From the NCBI RefSeq assembly GCF_018853465.1, contig NZ_JABBOU010000100.1:1-7949 (forward strand): 7,949 bases of DNA, in the 5' to 3' direction. The notes beneath the pieces are model-generated. The model made no database searches and had not been told where the DNA came from. It was given only the letters and a program-made list of their open reading frames with translations. Numbering within the stretch: position 1 is the stretch's first letter; each line of letters starts with the position of its first letter. Position numbers and translations under genes: made by a program. This document shows, piece after piece, positions 5,974 to 7,949 of the stretch. Origin of the DNA: Acidithiobacillus montserratensis (GTDB lineage Bacteria > Pseudomonadota > Gammaproteobacteria > Acidithiobacillales > Acidithiobacillaceae).

Positions 5974-7710
5974 TTAATAAACCAATACGGCATTGCCGCA
6001 ACTGAGGGCGTTATAATTGACCGTGGCGATGCCCACCTGAATCCCCAGTAACTGCAATACCGGTTCCAATATTTGATTCAAAAGACTTGTCAGGGGAACC
6101 AATACCGGGTTGAGCACCGCAAGTAATGCTCCGACAATTTTACCTGCAGGAAGATTGAGGATGCCGAGCAACTGGACATCCACTGCACCGGGTTTCTGCA
6201 TTTGCGCTTGCAGGGCCTGCAAGGTATTCCCCACCGCTTTCCCTAAACCATTGGTGTCCAGTGTCTGATTTTGACTCGGGAGCCCGGTAAAGTTCAGGGG
6301 CGTATATCCGTAAGTGGCGTTATTGTAACCAGCTTGTCCACTGAGGGGGACGGTCAGCGGGTTCATGGTGGCCCTTAACACTATTGGTATATTGATCAGA
6401 TTGAAGGGCTTGGCCACTGCAGAAAGGGGCTGGGTCGTATTGCCGAGCGCATCTTGAGGGACATCACCGATGACTGCGGTCAACAACCCGGTGTTAGTGC
6501 CAATACTGAGGGAGGTGTTGCTTTGCGGCACCGAACAAGTCAACTTGGTCAAATGCGCCTGGACCGGATCCACCTCCAGATAAATGGGAATGTTCAGTAA
6601 GCCGCCATCCAGCGCGCCGAGCACCTGCAGGTGGAGGGCCAAAGCCACCTGAGCGGTATGTGCCTGGGTTTTCCAGGTGCCATCAGGGTTCTGTCCGGCC
6701 TCACCAAAAGCAATGGAAGGGGGGGAAATCACCTGCAGGCCCAGGCTGAGATTGACCAGACCACCCAGATGCACACCCAGATCAGGAATGTTGATAAAGT
6801 GATTTTGATTGGCAATCATGGCGGAGGTCGTAATCAGATTCAGCAGATTCACCTGGGCATTGGCAGCGGCATTGGGGTCTGCCAGCTTGATGTTGAGGAG
6901 TTTGGCCACCGGTACCTGATAGGACCCTGGGACATTGAGATTGACCAATTGTTGCAAGGCGCCTTGGGCAGCGGAGGCCATGACGCCGCCATTGGCCTGG
7001 TTGCTCAGGACTGTCAGCAGGCCTTGGTAGAGTCCCGGCAGGTTCAGATTGGCCTTCAAGAGACCATTGACCGTACCTACATCAAGCGCCTGGGCTAGTT
7101 GTCCCAAGCGGATGTTGGTGCTCAACAGCCCGTTGTAACTCAAAACGCCCAGATTCAGATTGGTTCCCAACAACCCTCCCAACAGCGCATTCAGAACCGC
7201 TGATTGCTGTGTATTGAGACTTAACAACTGGCTGCTCACCGTGAAGCCCGCCATGCTGGGTGCCCAGGCAATGGCCTGCGCATGCAGGGTCAATGGTGGC
7301 CCCAGAAACAGAAAATAGGGCACCTGCTGACTCACCTGTACGTGAACCGCATTGGTTTCACTACCCGTGGGGACGTTCGTGGAAAAATAGGTCGGCCCGG
7401 CTTCCGTTTGAGGATTCCAGTTTCCGGTACTGACTGTTATTGCCCGCCCTGGAGCCGTAGTGCTGAAACCATTGGTCTGCGCATTGCTCTCTGCCGTATC
7501 GCTGGCGTTCGTGATATTTTCAGCCCCGGCAATAGCCGCCATATCGGCAATTTTCTGCAGATGGCGCTGCACATAAATGGCGTGGGATATATCAATGGCA
7601 CCAAAAACAATGAGCATGACGATGGGCAAAACCAGGGCGGTCATGATGACCAGACTGCCCCTTTCGCCGTGATGTGGGTTCAAGTCATGTCCTTGATGCC
7701 GGGGTTTCAT
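5974..7710 (-). CDS. TadG-like Flp pilus assembly protein (TadE/G-like N-terminus, long periplasmic region)
   Basis: This 578-residue protein starts with E-R-G-S-L-V-I-M-T-A-L-V-L-P-I and a membrane helix (about 19-43). G-A-I-D-I-S-H-A-I-Y-V-Q-R-H-L-Q-K-I-A-D and M-A-A-I-A-G-A follow, the classic N-terminal pattern of Tad/TadE/G-like proteins of Flp pilus loci. The rest should be periplasmic and is rich in Leu, Asn and Gly, with a repeated GLLxxNxxLxxL motif (about 179-227). It ends in a hydrophobic stretch (about 524-555) and a C-terminal C-G-N-A-V-L-V-Y. Two Cys (C392, C571) might form a disulfide. The overall shape recalls the longer Tad proteins carrying DUF2134, by recall rather than by search. 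The ATG overlaps the upstream gene's TGA by 4 bases and lacks a clear Shine-Dalgarno, so coupling is likely. Such proteins are minor pilus or anchoring components; the exact role here is inferred. Confidence 0.85.
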   Translation of the reverse strand: MKPRHQGHDLNPHHGERGSLVIMTALVLPIVMLIVFGAIDISHAIYVQRHLQKIADMAAIAGAENITNASDTAESNAQTNGFSTTAPGRAITVSTGNWNPQTEAGPTYFSTNVPTGSETNAVHVQVSQQVPYFLFLGPPLTLHAQAIAWAPSMAGFTVSSQLLSLNTQQSAVLNALLGGLLGTNLNLGVLSYNGLLSTNIRLGQLAQALDVGTVNGLLKANLNLPGLYQGLLTVLSNQANGGVMASAAQGALQQLVNLNVPGSYQVPVAKLLNIKLADPNAAANAQVNLLNLITTSAMIANQNHFINIPDLGVHLGGLVNLSLGLQVISPPSIAFGEAGQNPDGTWKTQAHTAQVALALHLQVLGALDGGLLNIPIYLEVDPVQAHLTKLTCSVPQSNTSLSIGTNTGLLTAVIGDVPQDALGNTTQPLSAVAKPFNLINIPIVLRATMNPLTVPLSGQAGYNNATYGYTPLNFTGLPSQNQTLDTNGLGKAVGNTLQALQAQMQKPGAVDVQLLGILNLPAGKIVGALLAVLNPVLVPLTSLLNQILEPVLQLLGIQVGIATVNYNALSCGNAVLVY

Positions 7711-7949
7711 GGTTGCATACCCGGATACTGCGAACCGGAAATACTGCTGGAAGCAGCCATGGGGTTCGCGTCAGCAGGTGCTTTGGCGCTGCTCTGGCCT
7801 TGGCCAAAGGATTTCAGGTAAGCCTTGTAACTTTTGGCTGCTTCAGCCCCCGTGATGGGTTGGAAATGGCCCGCATGCTGACCATCAGCCTGGAAGCTAA
7901 AGAGGTTCTGCACGACATTGGACTGCACAGGCAGCGCCGGGGCTGCGAC
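7707..7949 (-). CDS. DUF3613-like small protein of a Tad pilus locus, C-terminal part (partial)
   Basis: The reading frame is open to the right edge, so only the last 80 residues are seen; a GTG at 7928 is not needed as a start. The peptide contains L-F-S-F-Q-A-D-G-Q-H-A-G, then P-I-T-G-A-E-A-A-K-S-Y-K-A-Y-L-K-S-F. This resembles the pattern L-x-L-Q-x-x-G, then P-x-x-G-x-x-A-x-x-x-Y-x-x-Y-L-x-S-F, that I recall for DUF3613 proteins found in proteobacterial Tad loci. A low-complexity Ser/Ala/Pro/Gly/Gln tail follows. Its TGA overlaps the ATG of the TadG-like gene (7707-7710), so the two are likely co-translated. The family's function is unknown; it is probably exported, but the N-terminus is outside the window. 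Confidence 0.6.
   Translation of the reverse strand, partial: VAAPALPVQSNVVQNLFSFQADGQHAGHFQPITGAEAAKSYKAYLKSFGQGQSSAKAPADANPMAASSSISGSQYPGMQP

Noticed and set aside
5988..6000. Short inverted repeat CGGCATTGCCG near the end of the TadG-like gene
   Set aside because: The arms are too close for a stable hairpin, it lies in coding sequence, and no T-run follows on the minus strand.
5951..6001. Extended start of the sigma-54 activator at a TTG (6001)
   Set aside because: It would overlap the TadG-like gene by 28 bases with no ribosome binding site. The receiver-like first strand begins just after the ATG at 5950.
7282..7821. 179-codon open frame on the plus strand
   Set aside because: It is antisense to the N-terminal part of the TadG-like gene, whose Tad signature is clear; it is a shadow frame.

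Overview
All genes in this window lie on the minus strand, so the biological order runs from the right edge to the left. The sequence is bacterial and gene-dense. The proteins (Tad-type pilus minor proteins, a sigma-54 activator, a HlyB/HlyD type I exporter and a DUF2968-like protein) point to a Gram-negative proteobacterium. The moderate GC content and gene set would fit an environmental beta/gammaproteobacterium or Acidithiobacillus-like organism. That placement is inference; there is no rRNA or housekeeping marker here.

Right part (about 5974-7949): the end of what looks like a Tad/Flp pilus locus. It holds the C-terminus of a small DUF3613-like protein, coupled by a 4-base overlap to a 578-residue TadG-like protein with an N-terminal membrane anchor. 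Middle part (4556-5950): a sigma-54 enhancer-binding activator starts 23 bases after the TadG-like gene and is probably co-transcribed with it. Its N-terminal domain looks like a receiver that has lost its phosphoacceptor aspartate.

A 91-base gap (4465-4555) with a terminator-like hairpin separates this from the left part (1-4464), a tightly packed type I secretion operon. In order it encodes a periplasmic coiled-coil DUF2968-like protein, a HlyB-type ABC exporter with a degenerate C39 peptidase domain, a HlyD-type membrane fusion protein, and the signal peptide and first residues of an exported protein. That last protein stands where a TolC-like outer membrane channel would be expected. The junctions are ATGA overlaps or direct TAA-ATG abutment.

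A plausible reading is a surface-adhesion locus: a Tad pilus and a type I exporter (perhaps for an RTX or adhesin substrate not in view), with a sigma-54 activator between them that may control one or both. The exporter substrate and the activator's binding sites were not found. There is no gene-free stretch over 300 bases, and I saw no RNA genes, insertion sequences or CRISPR arrays.
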